Source: Pyrocephalus nanus (taxonomy: Eukaryota > Chordata > Aves > Passeriformes > Tyrannidae). Taken from it: a stretch of DNA of 64,000 bases. The position numbers and the translations under genes were made by a program. The notes under the pieces were generated by a model that made no database searches, was not told where the DNA came from, and worked only from the letters and a program-made list of their open reading frames with translations. Below are positions 61,943-64,000 of this stretch, piece by piece. The DNA is taken from contig CM076261.1 of assembly GCA_038380795.1 (NCBI GenBank), positions 31,211,866-31,275,865 of the forward strand. The letters are read 5' to 3'. Numbering within the stretch: position 1 is the first letter of the stretch; each line of letters begins with the position of its first letter.

Positions 61943-62320
61943 GAATGACTTGGTTTGGAAGGAAACTTAAAGATCATCTATTTCCAACCCCCTTGCTGTG
62001 GACAGGGACACCTTTTACTAGACCAGATTGTTCACAACTCCATCCAACCTGGCCTTGAACACTTCTGAGGATGCGGCATCCACAGCTTCTCTTGTCAGCC
62101 TGTTCCAGTGCCTCACATTAAGAATTTCTTCCCTAATATCTAATCTAAACCTACTCTCAATCTGAAACCGTTTCCCCATGTCCTGTCACTGCATGCCCTT
62201 GTAAATAGTCTCTCTCCATCTTTCTTGTAGGCTCCCTTGAAGTAGTAGAAGACCACAACTAGGTCACCCCAAAGCCTTCTCTTTTCCAGGCTGAACAAAC
62301 CCTGTTCCCTTTAGCCATTT
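61943..62320 (-). mobile_element. CR1 LINE 3' fragment, - orientation, in intron 1
   Basis: It opens GAATGACTTGGTTTGGAAGG, then CTAGACCAGATTGTTCACAA, GCCTGTTCCAGTGCCTCACA, AATTTCTTCCCTAATATC and CTCTTTTCCAGGCTGAAC. It is a clear, moderately diverged, 5'-truncated copy without an open frame. Confidence 0.93.
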
Positions 62321-64000
62321 GGTTTGACAGATGGACTGTTAGACAGACTGTGTTGCTAGCCCCATCCAGTAGTGCAGCCTTATTGTGTGACAATGGATGA
62401 ACCTATTGTGTGAACTCCTCTCAAGATGATAAAATGAATTGAAACTCCATGAAATTGCATTTAACTATTGACTATTCTAGGGGTTTAGAATTTTGTCATA
62501 TGTATAGTACACTCTAATTGTTGGATTTATGGACCATAAGAAATCTCCTCTTTTCCAAGCTCTTCAGTTTTCCTGCATAAACATTTTTATTGTTCATCTG
62601 TTTTCAATAGCTCTCAATAAGGGATGGGTTTTATAAACATTTTTACAGTAAAAGCTTTGAAGCATATAGTTATTTGAGTTCATCTTACCCTGAAATAGCT
62701 TTTTCTCAAATACTTTGCTCATATTACATGGGATTGCTAAGCCTGACTTGGTGGGTCCAATTGGGATGACTTTCACTGAGAATGACTTTACAAGTCTAAA
62801 CCTCTGTTTGCATGCAGAAAGCTTGCTTGTTCTTCTGGAAGTCTCTATTTCAGAACAATCTCTATTTCAGAGACTACCTTTAAAGCTGAGGGTGAACATA
62901 TAGTGAGAGCTAATCTACTTGCTGGATATAGCTGTAAGCCCCCTTACTCTTAGTTTGGTTTATACAGAGAAAAGGACATTTTCAAATGTAGTCTGTAATG
63001 GTTTCCTCAGATCAGGTAAAGTACTATTGGAAAATCCATTTGTTGCTAGTATAATTTTCTGAACTGTGATACTCATCCTTGTAGAATCTTTACATGGGAA
63101 AAAATTCTGTTGCTTATGGACATTGCTTTTTCAGCAAGTTTCTAAAGTTGATCTGGCCTGTGAATTTCAAATAACTTGTGCAGAATTCCTTTATGGACTT
63201 GAAGCCATTCCAGGGGTTTAAAAAAATTGCAGGGTCTGTTTCCTCCTTAGTAAAGATAGAAGACAGGCAAATGGATACATTTACTGTCTGTGATTATTGG
63301 CAGAATTCTGCAAAAAGCAGATTTTGTAGCTTGATAACATCTCTGACTCAAAGCTGCCTAACTTGCATGTTTCTCTGTTTGTAATTATCTAATCCTGCTT
63401 AGGCTTGCTTTTCCTGAATACTGTTCTTTGTATGGTGAGCATTTCCTGCAATAGAGGACTAATACAGACTGAGGTCCTTTCCCATCACAAGGTAGGATGC
63501 TCCATATCTAAACAAATGTCTGGTAGTAATGGCTAAGTTTCTTCTGACTTATTCTTCAGACTGTATTTCTCTTTGGGCCTAATGAGGACTGTTGCTGTCT
63601 TCTGGTCTATTCTCTTAAAAGAAGAATGCTAAGTACTCCAGATATCTTAGTTACTTTACTAAAAGATGAATACTGTCAGCATCTGCTCTTCTTACTCAAG
63701 GAGTGTTCTTGTTATTGACCTGTTTGTTCATGTTTTGTGTTTACTGGCAGTAACAGCTTCTGGTAGCTGGATGTCAAATACATGCAGACATGTCAACATG
63801 GCTCAGCTTTCTGTGTCAGGCAATCGGTATTAATACTCTCTATTAAAAGGAGCAGTTTGGACATGGAAACAGTGACTGTTCTGTGCGCCATGGCCCTCGT
63901 CTTAAATTAGCAAACAGCTGTAGAAGCTGATTCAAATTGGGGGAAACTTACTTCAGAGAAACTTGTTCAGGGTAAAAAGAGAGGAAACTTAGGCACGAGG
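62321..64000 (+). other. intron 1 sequence to window end, nothing recognised
   Basis: It includes a small direct duplication of TCTATTTCAGA near 62,845-62,871 and otherwise ordinary noncoding sequence. FBXL7 exon 2 is not reached. Confidence 0.65.

Larger units (their letters stand above)
43080..64000 (+). other. FBXL7: FBXL7 intron 1 (5' part, runs off the window)
   Basis: It starts at the GTGAGT donor and has no exon matching FBXL7 residues in the remaining 20.9 kb. A very long first intron is typical of this gene. It holds four CR1-derived segments (46.6, 52.3, 53.3-54.2 and 61.9 kb), T/G-rich tracts and otherwise unremarkable AT-rich sequence. ORFs within it are short, lack family similarity and are not annotated. 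Confidence 0.8.

Noticed and set aside
1..64000. CRISPR array, phage, operon or tRNA/rRNA genes
   Set aside because: No regular direct repeats with unique spacers, no ribosome-binding-site-led gene strings and no recognisable tRNA or rRNA sequence. The window is vertebrate.

Overview
The window is vertebrate nuclear DNA, almost certainly from a bird. It carries many 5'-truncated CR1 LINE fragments whose ends show the avian CR1 signatures (the repeated ATTCTATGATTCT end, or its complement followed by GGTTGGAAGGGACC). It also has two solo LTRs of a type I associate with neoavian and songbird genomes. There are no bacterial-type operons, no CRISPR array, no tRNA or rRNA gene that I can recognise, and no long conserved ORF.

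The one protein-coding gene I can support is FBXL7, on the + strand. A CpG island at about 41,885-43,245 contains an ATG in a strong Kozak context at 43,043. Its first 12 codons read MGANNGKQYGSE, the N-terminus of vertebrate FBXL7 (an F-box and leucine-rich-repeat subunit of SCF ubiquitin ligases). The frame ends in a consensus splice donor at 43,080. Only 37 coding bases lie in this exon. The rest of the window, 43,080-64,000, is the first part of a long intron 1, and exon 2 is beyond the window.

Layout. 1-41,880 is intergenic DNA upstream of FBXL7, holding two LTRs of opposite orientation (3,517-4,824 and 14,153-15,244), CR1 fragments at 0.44, 12.86 (ancient), 21.3, 27.5, 29.1, 37.7 and 40.8 kb, and several T/G-rich low-complexity tracts. 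41,885-43,245 is the FBXL7 promoter, 5' leader and first coding exon; the leader holds three upstream ATGs, a strong hairpin and a long T tract. 43,080-64,000 is intron 1, with CR1 copies at 46.6, 52.3, 53.3 and 61.9 kb.

I found no undescribed multi-gene system. The observations most worth a second look are the chained upstream ORFs and structured leader of FBXL7, a possible 5'-UTR intron or alternative leader, the two related solo LTRs with near-intact target-site duplications, and a strand bias of T/G-rich tracts.
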